Source: Pseudomonas proteolytica (GTDB taxonomy: Bacteria; Pseudomonadota; Gammaproteobacteria; Pseudomonadales; Pseudomonadaceae). Taken from it: a stretch of DNA of 38,500 nucleotides. This document shows positions 24,273 to 32,664 of this stretch, piece by piece. The stretch lies in assembly GCF_007858275.1 (NCBI RefSeq), contig NZ_VFEV01000050.1, positions 1 to 38,500 on the forward strand, written 5' to 3'. The position numbers and the translations under genes are program-made. Every line of letters starts with the position of its first letter. Positions within the stretch are counted from its first letter, which is position 1. Below the pieces are notes generated by a model, which saw nothing but the letters and a program-made list of their open reading frames with translations, did not search any database and was not told the origin of the DNA.

Positions 24273-24686
24273 ATGGCTTCGCCAGACAAGCAGCAAAAAC
24301 GCGCCCAGCGGGCAAAAGCCAAGGCCAAGCAGAACCGCACCCAGCGCGCCAATGCGCCGAAGCAGGATGCATTTGCCGGCGATGACGACCGCATTGATCT
24401 TGAGTCGGTGGACTTGACCGAACTGTTCGTGGAGATGCGCACAGCCGGCGAGACCAGCCAGCAGGCGCTGTGTGCGGCATTCCTGGCGCATCCGCTGCTG
24501 GCGTTGGTGCTGGAACAGGAAGGCGAAGAAAACGCCACAGACTTTATCCTGGCGGCGCTGATCGAATATCGGCAGTGGTCCACGGACAGCGACGATGAAG
24601 CAGCGGCGCTGGCATGGATTGAATCGCCCGCGTTCCAGGCCGATTACGTAGCGGCCTCGCAAGCCCTGGCAACCTCGCAAGATTGA
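24273..24686 (+). CDS. Small hypothetical protein with basic N-terminus
   Basis: The 137-aa product starts with a very basic stretch (KQQKRAQRAKAKAKQNRTQR, residues 6-25) and continues into an acidic, helical domain (about 40-137). The family is not recognised; the basic tail could bind nucleic acid (inference). AAGGA lies about 10 nt before ATG 24273. Its last 12 codons and stop are the first unit of the 174-bp tandem repeat, so two further copies of its C-terminal code lie downstream without the rest of the gene. Confidence 0.78.
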   Translation: MASPDKQQKRAQRAKAKAKQNRTQRANAPKQDAFAGDDDRIDLESVDLTELFVEMRTAGETSQQALCAAFLAHPLLALVLEQEGEENATDFILAALIEYRQWSTDSDDEAAALAWIESPAFQADYVAASQALATSQD

Positions 24687-25169
24687 TACAAACCTAATGT
24701 AGGAGCGAGCTTGCTCCCGAAGAACTCAAGAACCACGCGTTTACTCAGGCAGCCCGCGTTATCGTTGACGTTTTTCGCGAGCAAGCTCGCTCCTACAGTG
24801 GTTTGTGGCGTTAGCAGCAAGGTGGCGGCGTCGCAGGCACTGACCACTTCGCAGGATTAATACAAAACCCATGTAGGAGCGAGCTTGCTCGCGAAGAACT
24901 CAAGAACAACGCATTTACTCAGGCAACACGCGTTATCGTTGATGTTTTTCGCGAGCAAGCTCGCTCCTACAGTGTTTTGTGGCGTTAGCAGCAAGGTGGC
25001 GGCCTCGCAGGCACTGACCACTTCGCAGGATTAATACAAAACCCATGTAGGAGCGAGCTTGCTCGCGAAGAACTCAAGAACCACGCGTTTACTCAGGCAG
25101 CACGCGTTATCGTTGATGTTTTTCGCGAGCAAGCTCGCTCCTACAGTGTTTTGTGGCGTTAGCAGCAAG
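24648..25169. repeat. Tandem array of three 174-bp units, each a gene 3' end plus a REPIN
   Basis: Units start at 24648, 24822 and 24996 with an exact 174-bp period, and the first 9-10 bases of a fourth begin at 25170. Each unit has the last codons of the hypothetical gene (read as AASQALxTSQD and stop), a REPIN (24698-24797, 24872-24971, 25046-25145) and about 50 bp more. Units two and three are nearly identical; unit one carries more changes, including in its left REP arm (CTCCCGA for CTCGCGA). Differences between spacers are single bases. Confidence 0.93.
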
Positions 25170-25204
25170 GTGGCGGCGCACCAGGCGCCGGCTCCTGCTG
25201 AGGG

Positions 25205-25225
25205 GGTGCTGATTAATTCAGCACC
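25205..25225. terminator. Stem-loop over the gabP stop codon
   Basis: The 8-bp palindrome GGTGCTGA-TTAAT-TCAGCACC spans the gabP stop. It has no T-tract, so any terminator role is uncertain. Confidence 0.4.
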
Positions 25226-26604
25226 GCAGCCTCAAGGTTGCGGGCCTTGCGCCGGCTCGCTACCAGCAACCCCGCCACCACCACCAGCAAGCTCAACACG
25301 CCGGTCGCGATGATCTCCACCCGATGCGCTTCCTGGAACAGCATGATGGTCAACGCACCGACGATAAACACGATCACTGCGTAGGTCAGGCCCGGAAACA
25401 GCCACATTTTGAAGGCAATTTTCTCGCCCGCCGCCGTACGTTTCTGACGCATGCGCAGTTGCGACACGGCAATCACCAGGTACACCAGCAGCGCAATCGC
25501 GCCGGAGCTGGCCAGCAGGAATTCAAACACCGCCGCCGGCGCCACGTAGTTGGCGAATACCGCGAGGAATGCCGCGCCTGTGGACAACATCACCGCCCAG
25601 TAAGGCGTGCCGCTCTTGTTGGTGCGCTTGGCCACCGCAGGTGCATCACCACGACGCCCCAGGGAAAACAGCATGCGCGACGCGGTGTACAGCGCCGAGT
25701 TCAGGCAACTGGTCACGGCAACCAATACCACCAGGTCGACGATCAGCTTGGCATTCGGGATGCCCATGCGCTCCAGCACGGTCTGGTAGGAACCTACGGC
25801 TGCCAGGGTCGGATCGTTCCACGGCACCAGGGCCACGACGATGAAGATCGATACCAGGTAGAACAAGCCGATCCGCCAGATCACCGAGTTGGTGGCCTTG
25901 GTGATCTGCTGGCCAGGGTTCTTCGATTCTGCGGCCGCGATGGTCACGATCTCAGTGCCCATGAACGAGAACATGGTGGTCAGGATTGCCGCCAACACCG
26001 CGCCCATACCGTTGGGCAAAAAGCCCTGGGTGTCGAACAGATGCGATACGCCGCTGACCTGGCTGCCCGGCAGCAAGCCGAATATCGCCAGCACGCCGAG
26101 GATCACAAAACCAATGATCGCCACCACCTTGATCAGGGCAAACCAGAACTCGAACTCGCCGTAGTTCTTCACGCTGAACAGGTTGGTAGCCGTCAGCAGC
26201 AAGGTAATGACCAGGGTGAACGCCCAGATCGCCACATCGGGGAACCAGGCATGCAGGATGGTTGCGGCGGCGTTGGCTTCCAGGGGAATGACCAGCACCC
26301 AGAACCACCAGTACAGCCAGCCGATGGTAAAGCCGGCCCAATGGCCGATGGCCCGGTCGGCGTAGGTGGAAAAAGAACCGGTGTCGGGAGAGGCAACGGC
26401 CATCTCGGCCAGCATGCGCATCACCAGCACCACCAGCGTACCGGCCGCCGCATAGGCCAGCAGCACGGCGGGCCCGGCTGCCGCAATCGCGTGGCCGGAG
26501 CCGACAAACAAACCGGCGCCGATCACGCCGGCAATCGACAACATGGTGACGTGACGCGGTTTGAGCCCCTGTTCGAGGTCATTGGAGCTTTGCGTACTAC
26601 TCAT
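25213..26604 (-). CDS. gabP: GABA permease (amino acid-polyamine-organocation family)
   Basis: GabP is a proton-coupled inner-membrane importer of 4-aminobutyrate. The 463-aa product has 12 predicted membrane segments and follows E. coli GabP closely: GLKPRHVTMLSIAGVIGAGL, MAVASPDTGSFSTYADRAIG, WLYWWFWVLVIPLEAN, SVKNYGEFEFW and SALYTASRML. The frame is open to 26673, but ATG 26604 (MSSTQSSND) matches the family start. No gabD/gabT genes are adjacent. A sigma-54-like promoter lies about 80 nt upstream, which suggests nitrogen control. Confidence 0.92.
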   Translation of the reverse strand: MSSTQSSNDLEQGLKPRHVTMLSIAGVIGAGLFVGSGHAIAAAGPAVLLAYAAAGTLVVLVMRMLAEMAVASPDTGSFSTYADRAIGHWAGFTIGWLYWWFWVLVIPLEANAAATILHAWFPDVAIWAFTLVITLLLTATNLFSVKNYGEFEFWFALIKVVAIIGFVILGVLAIFGLLPGSQVSGVSHLFDTQGFLPNGMGAVLAAILTTMFSFMGTEIVTIAAAESKNPGQQITKATNSVIWRIGLFYLVSIFIVVALVPWNDPTLAAVGSYQTVLERMGIPNAKLIVDLVVLVAVTSCLNSALYTASRMLFSLGRRGDAPAVAKRTNKSGTPYWAVMLSTGAAFLAVFANYVAPAAVFEFLLASSGAIALLVYLVIAVSQLRMRQKRTAAGEKIAFKMWLFPGLTYAVIVFIVGALTIMLFQEAHRVEIIATGVLSLLVVVAGLLVASRRKARNLEAAVLN

Positions 26605-26695
26605 TGACACACCTTTGCGAGGAATTGCGAATACGGTCCACCCGGCCTGCTGCCACTTCGTGAAAAGAAACAAACGGGGCGTTCTTTATTTTTTA

Positions 26696-26711
26696 CGCAA
26701 GATTTGCGCCA
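26696..26711 (-). promoter_or_regulatory. Sigma-54-like promoter of gabP
   Basis: Minus-strand TGGCGCAAATCTTGCG has GG and GC 10 nt apart and matches TGGC-N7-TTGC. The predicted start is near 26685, about 80 nt before the gabP ATG. The overlapping near-palindrome CGCAA-GAT-TTGCG is an alternative reading as an operator. Confidence 0.6.
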
Positions 26712-27157
26712 AAATGTTACAAAGCCAAGGTTGACGCGGCCTGTAGGACAATCCTCTAGCACTCGCAAGCCATTGAGATTACTGGCAATCCGCCACAACG
26801 TTACCAGCCGACTCACTTCCAGAACGTATGAGCGCACCAAAAACACACACAGAAAGTAAGTGACGCCCAATTAAAGGGCTGATAGGCACCGTTTACCCGT
26901 TTAACCCTTCCAACACCCGACCAAAGCTGGCACCATCGCGCCCTTTTTTACGCGACTGCCACGGGTTTATCGGTTAAAACGGCTGTTCGGTTGTTGATGG
27001 CGCGACACGCTGCTGTGCCGATGCGACAACCTGTCACACACTGTCTGTTTAACGCCCGTGGCGCTGTTGGCTGTCATCCGAACGCTATGCTAGCTTGGCG
27101 CCACGCCAGGAAGGCGACCCAACAGCAGGAACGCAATGAACACAATGAGGACCGCTC
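26712..27157. other. Intergenic region between gabP and the ABC transporter operon
   Basis: No gene is seen. The region should hold enhancer sites for gabP and the promoter of the plus-strand transporter. The best -10 candidate for the latter is TATGCT at 27086-27091, with no convincing -35. A hairpin TGGCG-CCA-CGCCA follows at about 27095. GAGGA lies 7-8 nt before the ATPase start. Confidence 0.4.
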
Positions 27158-27931
27158 ATGGCTTTGGCCGCGCCCGCGCTTGAAATCCGCAACTTGCATA
27201 AACGCTATGGTGAGCTTGAGGTGCTAAAAGGCATCTCGCTGACCGCTCGCGACGGCGATGTGATCTCGATCCTGGGCTCCTCCGGTTCCGGCAAGTCCAC
27301 GTTCCTGCGCTGCATCAACCTCTTGGAAAACCCGCACCAGGGCCAGATCCTGGTGGCCGGCGAAGAGCTCAAGCTCAAGGCCGCGAAAAACGGCGAGCTG
27401 ATGGCCGCCGACGGCAAGCAGATCAATCGCCTGCGCAGCGAAATCGGCTTTGTGTTCCAGAACTTCAACCTCTGGCCACATATGAGCATCCTCGACAACA
27501 TCATCGAGGCCCCACGCCGCGTGCTCGGCCAGAGCAAGGCCGAAGCCATCGAAGTAGCCGAGGCGCTGCTGGCCAAGGTCGGTATTGGTGACAAGCGCCA
27601 CGCCTACCCGGCGCAATTGTCCGGCGGCCAGCAGCAACGCGCGGCCATTGCCCGCACCCTGGCGATGCAACCCAAGGTCATTTTGTTCGATGAGCCCACT
27701 TCGGCACTTGACCCGGAAATGGTTCAGGAAGTACTTAATGTGATCCGCGCGCTGGCCGAAGAAGGCCGCACCATGCTGCTGGTCACCCACGAAATGGGCT
27801 TTGCCCGCCAAGTGTCCAGCGAAGTGGTGTTCCTCCACCAGGGCCTGGTCGAAGAGCAAGGATCGCCACAGCAGGTGTTCGAGAACCCGCTTTCGGCGCG
27901 CTGCAAACAATTCATGTCCAGCAACCGCTAA
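27158..27931 (+). CDS. Polar amino-acid ABC transporter ATP-binding protein (HisP/AotP type)
   Basis: The 257-aa ATPase powers uptake of a basic or polar amino acid. It has Walker A GSSGSGKST (about 40-48), Q loop VFQNFNLWPHM, signature LSGGQQQR, Walker B VILFDEPTSALD and switch His in LVTHEMGFA. The HisP-type insertion (LKLKAAKNGELMAADGKQIN) is present and marks the basic amino-acid (His/Arg/Lys/ornithine) subgroup. It is first in the order ATPase, binding protein, permease, permease. The binding protein starts 13 nt after its stop. Confidence 0.93.
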   Translation: MALAAPALEIRNLHKRYGELEVLKGISLTARDGDVISILGSSGSGKSTFLRCINLLENPHQGQILVAGEELKLKAAKNGELMAADGKQINRLRSEIGFVFQNFNLWPHMSILDNIIEAPRRVLGQSKAEAIEVAEALLAKVGIGDKRHAYPAQLSGGQQQRAAIARTLAMQPKVILFDEPTSALDPEMVQEVLNVIRALAEEGRTMLLVTHEMGFARQVSSEVVFLHQGLVEEQGSPQQVFENPLSARCKQFMSSNR

Positions 27932-27944
27932 CGGAGCAACATGC

Positions 27945-28697
27945 ATGCAGAACTATAAAAAATTCCTCCTGGCCGCCGCCGTTTCCATGGCATTCAGCGC
28001 CACGGCCATGGCCGAGACTTTGAAAATGGGGATCGAAGCGGCCTACCCGCCCTTCAACAATAAAGACGCCAGCGGCAACGTTGTCGGCTTCGACAAAGAC
28101 ATCGGCGACGCCCTGTGCGCCAAGATGAAAGTCGAGAAGTGCGAAGTGTATGTCTCGGATTGGGACGGCATCATCCCGGCCCTGAACGCCAAGAAGTTCG
28201 ACTTCCTGGTGTCGTCGCTGTCGATCACCGACGAGCGCAAGCAAGCCGTTGACTTCACCGACCCGTACTACTCCAACAAGCTGCAATTCATCGCGGCAAA
28301 ATCCATCAAAGACTTCAAGACCGACGCCGACTACCTCAAAGGCAAGATCATCGGTGCACAACGCGCGACATTGGCCGGTACCTACCTGGAAGACAAACTG
28401 CCAGACACCACCGCCAAGCTCTACGACACCCAGGAAAACGCCTACCTCGACCTGACTTCCGGCCGCCTGGACGGGATGCTCGCCGACAAGTACGTGCAGT
28501 ACGAGTGGCTCAAGAGCAAAGACGGTTCGGCCTATGAGTTCAAAGGCGATCCGGTTGTAGAAAGCGACAAGATCGGCATCGCCGTGCGTAAAGGCGACCC
28601 ACTGCGCGAGCGCCTGAACAAGGCCCTGGCGGAAATCAAGGCCGATGGCACCTACAAGAAGATCAACGACAAGTACTTCCCTTTCAGCATCGAATGA
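27945..28697 (+). CDS. Periplasmic basic amino-acid-binding protein (ArgT/HisJ/AotJ type)
   Basis: The 250-aa product has a signal peptide ending ATAMA (about residue 22). Mature lobes show MGIEAAYPPFNNKDASG, the ligand motif SSLSITDERKQAVDFTDPYY, the hinge region and DKYFPFSIE at the end. This matches lysine/arginine/ornithine- or histidine-binding proteins; the precise ligand is not decided by sequence. ATG 27945 has ACGGAG 8 nt upstream; an ATG 4 nt earlier is in another frame and stops quickly. A strong hairpin follows the gene. Confidence 0.92.
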   Translation: MQNYKKFLLAAAVSMAFSATAMAETLKMGIEAAYPPFNNKDASGNVVGFDKDIGDALCAKMKVEKCEVYVSDWDGIIPALNAKKFDFLVSSLSITDERKQAVDFTDPYYSNKLQFIAAKSIKDFKTDADYLKGKIIGAQRATLAGTYLEDKLPDTTAKLYDTQENAYLDLTSGRLDGMLADKYVQYEWLKSKDGSAYEFKGDPVVESDKIGIAVRKGDPLRERLNKALAEIKADGTYKKINDKYFPFSIE

Positions 28698-28712
28698 TCC
28701 TGATGGGCCAGT

Positions 28713-28742
28713 CCGGCGCGCTCGCATGAGCGCGCCGGCTTT
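28713..28742 (+). terminator. GC-rich hairpin inside the transporter operon
   Basis: A perfect 11-bp stem (28713-28723 with 28728-28738, CCGGCGCGCTC) encloses loop GCAT and is followed by CTTTTCG. It lies between the binding-protein and permease genes. It probably acts as a partial terminator or a 3'-end stabiliser, so the binding protein is made in excess over the membrane subunits. Confidence 0.75.
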
Positions 28743-28772
28743 TCGCAATGCCTTGCGCGATATGAAAAAACC

Positions 28773-29468
28773 ATGAATTTCGATCTCTACGGATTCGGCC
28801 CCGCACTCGCTGCCGGCGCGCTGATGACCGTCAAACTGGCGCTCACGGCTTTATGCCTGGGGCTGGTGCTCGGCCTGGCCGGCGCCTTGGCCAAGACTTC
28901 CCCGTACAAGTTCCTGCAATGGCTTGGCGGCGCTTATTCGACGATTGTCCGGGGCATTCCCGAACTGCTGTGGGTCCTGCTGATCTACTTCGGCACGGTC
29001 AATATGATGCGGGCCCTGGGGGAGTTTTTCGGTAACCCCGACCTGTCGCTCAGCGCCTTCGCCGCCGGGGTGATCGCCCTGGGCCTGTGCTTTGGCGCCT
29101 ACGCCACCGAAGTGTTCCGTGGCGCGATCCTGGCGATCCCCAAGGGCCACCGTGAAGCGGGCGTTGCCCTGGGCCTGTCGAAGCTGCGCATCTTCACCCG
29201 GCTGATCATGCCGCAGATGTGGCGCATCGCCCTGCCGGGCCTGGGCAACCTGTTCATGATCTTGATGAAGGACACCGCGCTGGTCTCGGTGATTGGCCTG
29301 GAAGAAATCATGCGCCACGCGCAAATCGGCGTGACCGTCACCAAGCAGCCTTTCACCTTCTTCATGGTCGCGGCCTTTATGTACCTGGGCCTCACCGTCC
29401 TGGCCATGGCCGGCATGTACTTCCTGGAAAAACGCGCCGCTCGCGGCTTTGCGAGGAGCACGCAATGA
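28773..29468 (+). CDS. Amino-acid ABC transporter permease (HisQ/AotQ type)
   Basis: The 231-aa inner-membrane permease has five hydrophobic segments. The EAA loop (HREAGVALGLSKLRIFTRLIMPQMWR, about 128-153) contacts the ATPase. The N-terminal GALMTVKLALTALCLGLVLGL is typical of the HisQ group. The start lies 34 nt past the intra-operon hairpin. Its stop overlaps the next permease start as ATGA. Confidence 0.92.
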   Translation: MNFDLYGFGPALAAGALMTVKLALTALCLGLVLGLAGALAKTSPYKFLQWLGGAYSTIVRGIPELLWVLLIYFGTVNMMRALGEFFGNPDLSLSAFAAGVIALGLCFGAYATEVFRGAILAIPKGHREAGVALGLSKLRIFTRLIMPQMWRIALPGLGNLFMILMKDTALVSVIGLEEIMRHAQIGVTVTKQPFTFFMVAAFMYLGLTVLAMAGMYFLEKRAARGFARSTQ

Positions 29469-30196
29469 ACGGCGACTATAGCTGGCTGTCGCATTTCGAC
29501 CTGGGCCTGAACTGGGCCGTGATCATCAAGTGGCTGCCACGACTGGCCCAGGGCGCGACCCTGACCCTGGAACTGGTGGCCATCGCGGTGATCGCTGGCC
29601 TGCTGCTGGCGATCCCCCTGGGCATCGCCCGCTCCTCGCGCCTGTGGTACGTGCGCACCCTGCCCTACTGCTACATTTTCTTCTTCCGTGGCACACCGTT
29701 GCTGGTGCAGCTGTTTTTGGTCTACTACGGCCTGGCGCAATTCGACGCCGTGCGCGAGAGCGCCCTGTGGCCCTACCTGCGGGACCCGTTCTGGTGCGCC
29801 ACCGTCACCATGACCCTGCACACCGCCGCCTACATTGCCGAAATCCTGCGTGGCGCGATCCAGGCCATCCCGCCTGGTGAGATCGAAGCGGCGCGGGCGC
29901 TGGGCATGTCCAAGCCCAAGGCGCTGTTCTACATCATCCTGCCGCGTGCCGCGCGCATCGGCCTGCCGGCCTACAGCAACGAAGTAATCCTGATGCTCAA
30001 GGCCAGTGCCCTGGCCAGTACCGTGACCTTGCTCGAGCTGACTGGCATGGCCCGCACCATCATTGCTCGTACCTACCTGCCGGTGGAGATCTTCTTTGCC
30101 GCCGGGATGTTCTACCTGCTGATGGCCTACATACTGGTGCGCGGCTTCAAGCTGCTGGAACGCTGGTTGCGGGTCGATGCCTGCCAGGGCCGCTGA
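29465..30196 (+). CDS. Amino-acid ABC transporter permease (HisM/AotM type)
   Basis: The 243-aa second permease has about five membrane segments, the FFRGTPLLVQLFLVYYG motif (about 73-89) and the EAA loop GEIEAARALGMSKPKALFYIILPRAAR. It is paired with the upstream gene by an ATGA overlap, forming the heterodimeric channel of the HisQMP2J type. The frame is open to 29219 but those codons lie within hisQ. The methyltransferase gene begins 20 nt before its stop. Confidence 0.93.
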   Translation: MNGDYSWLSHFDLGLNWAVIIKWLPRLAQGATLTLELVAIAVIAGLLLAIPLGIARSSRLWYVRTLPYCYIFFFRGTPLLVQLFLVYYGLAQFDAVRESALWPYLRDPFWCATVTMTLHTAAYIAEILRGAIQAIPPGEIEAARALGMSKPKALFYIILPRAARIGLPAYSNEVILMLKASALASTVTLLELTGMARTIIARTYLPVEIFFAAGMFYLLMAYILVRGFKLLERWLRVDACQGR

Positions 30197-31400
30197 TACC
30201 GGGTTGACGGGCGAGCGCCTGCTGGAACGCTTCCTCGCGCTGGATGCGTTCCTCAGCGAACATCAAGGGCTGTGGCGACCACGGCCCTTTACCCATCTGC
30301 AATTGCCTTGGGAAACCCAGCATCCGCAACTGGCCCAATGGCTGCGACAGCGCTCGCTGGCAGAGGCCGAAAGCAGCCACAACCTGCCCACTGAACTACA
30401 AGCACCGGCGCCGTTTCCCCACTGGGCGCAACTGGCCGCGCGCTTGAGTGCTGTGGATAAGTTACCGTCAGGCGCGCTGCATATGCCGCCGTCGCGCCTG
30501 AATGTGGATGTACCCGGGCGCAAATGGCAGCAGATCGAGGCGTTTGGCGCCGCCCTGCAGTTTGCCCAGCGCCCCGGCCATTGGCTCGACTGGTGCGCCG
30601 GCAAAGGCCACCTCGGCCGTCGGCTGCTGCAACCGGGGCAAGAGTTGACCTGCCTGGAATACGATCCCGCGCTGGTTGCCGCGGGCAAAGCCCTCAGTGA
30701 TCACCATCGATTGCCAGCGCTGCATCGCGAGCAAGATGTGATGGCCGAGGATGCCGCGCAACACCTCACCCACGAACACACCCCGGTTGCCCTGCATGCC
30801 TGCGGCGATCTGCACGTACGCCTGCTGCAACTGGCGAGCGCCGCCGGCTGCATGCACCTAGCCGTGGCGCCATGCTGTTACAACCGCATCGGCAGCGAGC
30901 AGTACCAGGCGCTGTCGACCCCGGCCCGCGCTTCGGCACTGCGTTTATCGCGCGAAGATCTTGGCCTGCCCCTGAGCGAAACCGTCACCGCTGGCGCGCG
31001 GGTGCGCTTGCAACGCGACACCTCCATGGCCCGGCGCCTGGGCTTCGACCAGTTGCAGCGGCAACTGCGCGGGTGTGATGAGTACCTGCCCACGCCGTCA
31101 CTGCCCAGCGAATGGCTGAATCGGCCCTTCGCTGATTACTGCCGGCACCTGGCGGCGCTCAAGGGGTTATCCACAGGCGAACAGGATTGGCCAACCCTGG
31201 AGCAGCACGGCTGGCAACGCCTGGCACAGGTACGAAACCTGGAGTTGGTGCGTGGCCTGTTTCGCCGCCCACTGGAAGTGTGGCTGGTTTTGGATCGGGC
31301 ACTGTTTCTGCAAGAAAACGGCTACAAGGCTCAAGTCGGCCACTTCTGCGAAACCTCCCTGACACCGCGCAACCTGATGGTGCTCGCCGAGCGCGATTAA
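30177..31400 (+). CDS. SAM-dependent methyltransferase (METTL25/TRM13-like domain)
   Basis: The 407-aa product has a helical N-terminal region, the SAM-binding motif DWCAGKGHLGRRLL (about 138-151), an acidic loop LEYDPALVAAGKAL, HACGDLH and the conserved APCCYNRIG (about 231-239). DxCAGKG with APCCY is characteristic of the PF13679 methyltransferase group, whose known eukaryotic members include RNA modifiers. The substrate here is unknown; RNA is a reasonable guess. The start overlaps the permease by 20 nt in another frame, so it is co-transcribed with the transporter, though a functional link is not evident. Confidence 0.82.
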   Translation: MPARAADTGLTGERLLERFLALDAFLSEHQGLWRPRPFTHLQLPWETQHPQLAQWLRQRSLAEAESSHNLPTELQAPAPFPHWAQLAARLSAVDKLPSGALHMPPSRLNVDVPGRKWQQIEAFGAALQFAQRPGHWLDWCAGKGHLGRRLLQPGQELTCLEYDPALVAAGKALSDHHRLPALHREQDVMAEDAAQHLTHEHTPVALHACGDLHVRLLQLASAAGCMHLAVAPCCYNRIGSEQYQALSTPARASALRLSREDLGLPLSETVTAGARVRLQRDTSMARRLGFDQLQRQLRGCDEYLPTPSLPSEWLNRPFADYCRHLAALKGLSTGEQDWPTLEQHGWQRLAQVRNLELVRGLFRRPLEVWLVLDRALFLQENGYKAQVGHFCETSLTPRNLMVLAERD

Positions 31401-31630
31401 AGGGCAGGGCAGCCTGTGGATAAGTCTGTTGATGGAATTTTTGAAGCCCCCGTATTTACGGGCTCCACAGGCCAAAATGCTGACTGGTCATTTTTTGTTC
31501 ACAAAATAAAACGCACGCAAAACAGGCAGTTGCAGCGTAATGAGAACAGCTCCACAAAATGACTGTTTCCATACCTGTACAACCAACCGATTGTGCATAA
31601 GCATCTGCGGTTAGCCGTATAAGACGTGGT
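31401..31630. other. Intergenic region between two convergent genes
   Basis: It holds a perfect DnaA-box-like TGTGGATAA (31415-31423), an imperfect hairpin (about 31445-31464, CCGTA-TT-TACGG) and an AT-rich stretch 31480-31600. A short minus-strand open frame of about 37 codons is present but has no support. No cellulose-synthase gene follows bcsQ here. Confidence 0.5.
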
Positions 31631-32524
31631 TCAAGCGCCATCCAATCGCTGGCACAGCACCTGGATATCGTCACAGGCCATGCTCGCAGCATCCCTCTCC
31701 AGAGGGTCCTCGCCAAAGGCCAGCGCCTCACTGATATGCGGATCGCGATGGATCACTTCCAGGCCATCTTCCCCAAGGCGTTGCTTGAATAAGTCCACCA
31801 TATTCAGGCTGAACGCGCTGCCCTCGTCCAGTTGGTTGACGAACATGTGGCAACGCGGCGCCGACGGGCGCGCAAGGTATGGCGCCAGTAACCGCTGCAT
31901 CTGCTCCAGCGCGCCGAGCGACGCAGCGTCTGCCAGGGCAACCACTACCACGGTATGGGCGACGTGCAATGCCTGGTGCAGGTAAATGTTATTGCCGGCG
32001 GGAGTGTCAATGATGACCGTGTCCTGCTCACTCAAGCCCAGGTGCGACAAGTGCTGCGCCAGCCACTGCGGGTCTTGCTTGAGCCAGCGCTGCAGGTCTT
32101 CTTGCTGTTGCATGTCGGTCTCGCCAAACACCAGCACCCGGCTGCCGCAGAAGCCCGGCTGGACAAGTTGATCCCAGGCCTGATTACACAAGCTGGCACG
32201 ACCGATTCCCGGGCTGTCGCGGGGCAGGCCAAAATGCAGGTGCAGGGCGTTTTGCGGGTCCAGCTCCAGGACCGTCACCGCCCGCCCCTGGCGTTGCAAG
32301 CCACTGCCCAGCGCCGTCGCCAGGGTGCTACGCCCCACACCACCATTGACCGACACCAGCACCACAACCTGCGCTCGGCAGGCTGGCATGACGGTTGGAC
32401 GGGGTTGTTCGGCGGGGGAAGGCGCGTCGTCGAGGGGAGTATCTTCGAAGAACTGCAGCGTCGACGTCATCGGTTGATCATGACTGGCAAAATTCTTTGC
32501 AAAACGTTCGTCGGCCTGGCTCAC
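31631..32524 (-). CDS. bcsQ: Orphan BcsQ/YhjQ-like MinD/ParA-family ATPase
   Basis: BcsQ-like (WssA-like) proteins localise or assist the bacterial cellulose secretion complex. The 297-aa product has a Pro-rich N-terminal extension (about 1-50), then a P-loop VSVNGGVGRSTLATALG in which both lysines of the deviant Walker A are replaced (N and R), VTVLELDPQN, VIIDTPAGNN and IHRDPHISEALA. Loss of the Walker lysines also occurs in E. coli BcsQ, so nucleotide use is uncertain. GTG 32522-32524 is preferred because GGAGG lies about 8 nt upstream; ATG 32563 would add 13 basic residues. No bcsA, bcsB, bcsC or bcsZ is found on either side, so the gene stands alone. Confidence 0.75.
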   Translation of the reverse strand: MSQADERFAKNFASHDQPMTSTLQFFEDTPLDDAPSPAEQPRPTVMPACRAQVVVLVSVNGGVGRSTLATALGSGLQRQGRAVTVLELDPQNALHLHFGLPRDSPGIGRASLCNQAWDQLVQPGFCGSRVLVFGETDMQQQEDLQRWLKQDPQWLAQHLSHLGLSEQDTVIIDTPAGNNIYLHQALHVAHTVVVVALADAASLGALEQMQRLLAPYLARPSAPRCHMFVNQLDEGSAFSLNMVDLFKQRLGEDGLEVIHRDPHISEALAFGEDPLERDAASMACDDIQVLCQRLDGA

Positions 32525-32664
32525 AGCCCATCCTCCCTTGTCACGGCGCCTCCTGCTGGGCATGGGCGCACTTGTTGTTCACGCAGTGTGTGACAGGACT
32601 AGGAGAGTGTCATTATTTTGGTGTTTTTTATCATAATGATTGCGACGAACGGCCAGCCGTCAAT

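Noticed and set aside
24698..25145. Regular repeats that could suggest a CRISPR array
   Set aside because: The unit is 174 bp, contains inverted REP arms and duplicated gene sequence, and its spacers are near-identical; there are no short direct repeats with unique spacers.
31456..31620. Short minus-strand frames downstream of bcsQ that might be a bcsA remnant
   Set aside because: Translations show no similarity to cellulose synthase motifs, and no ribosome site is present.
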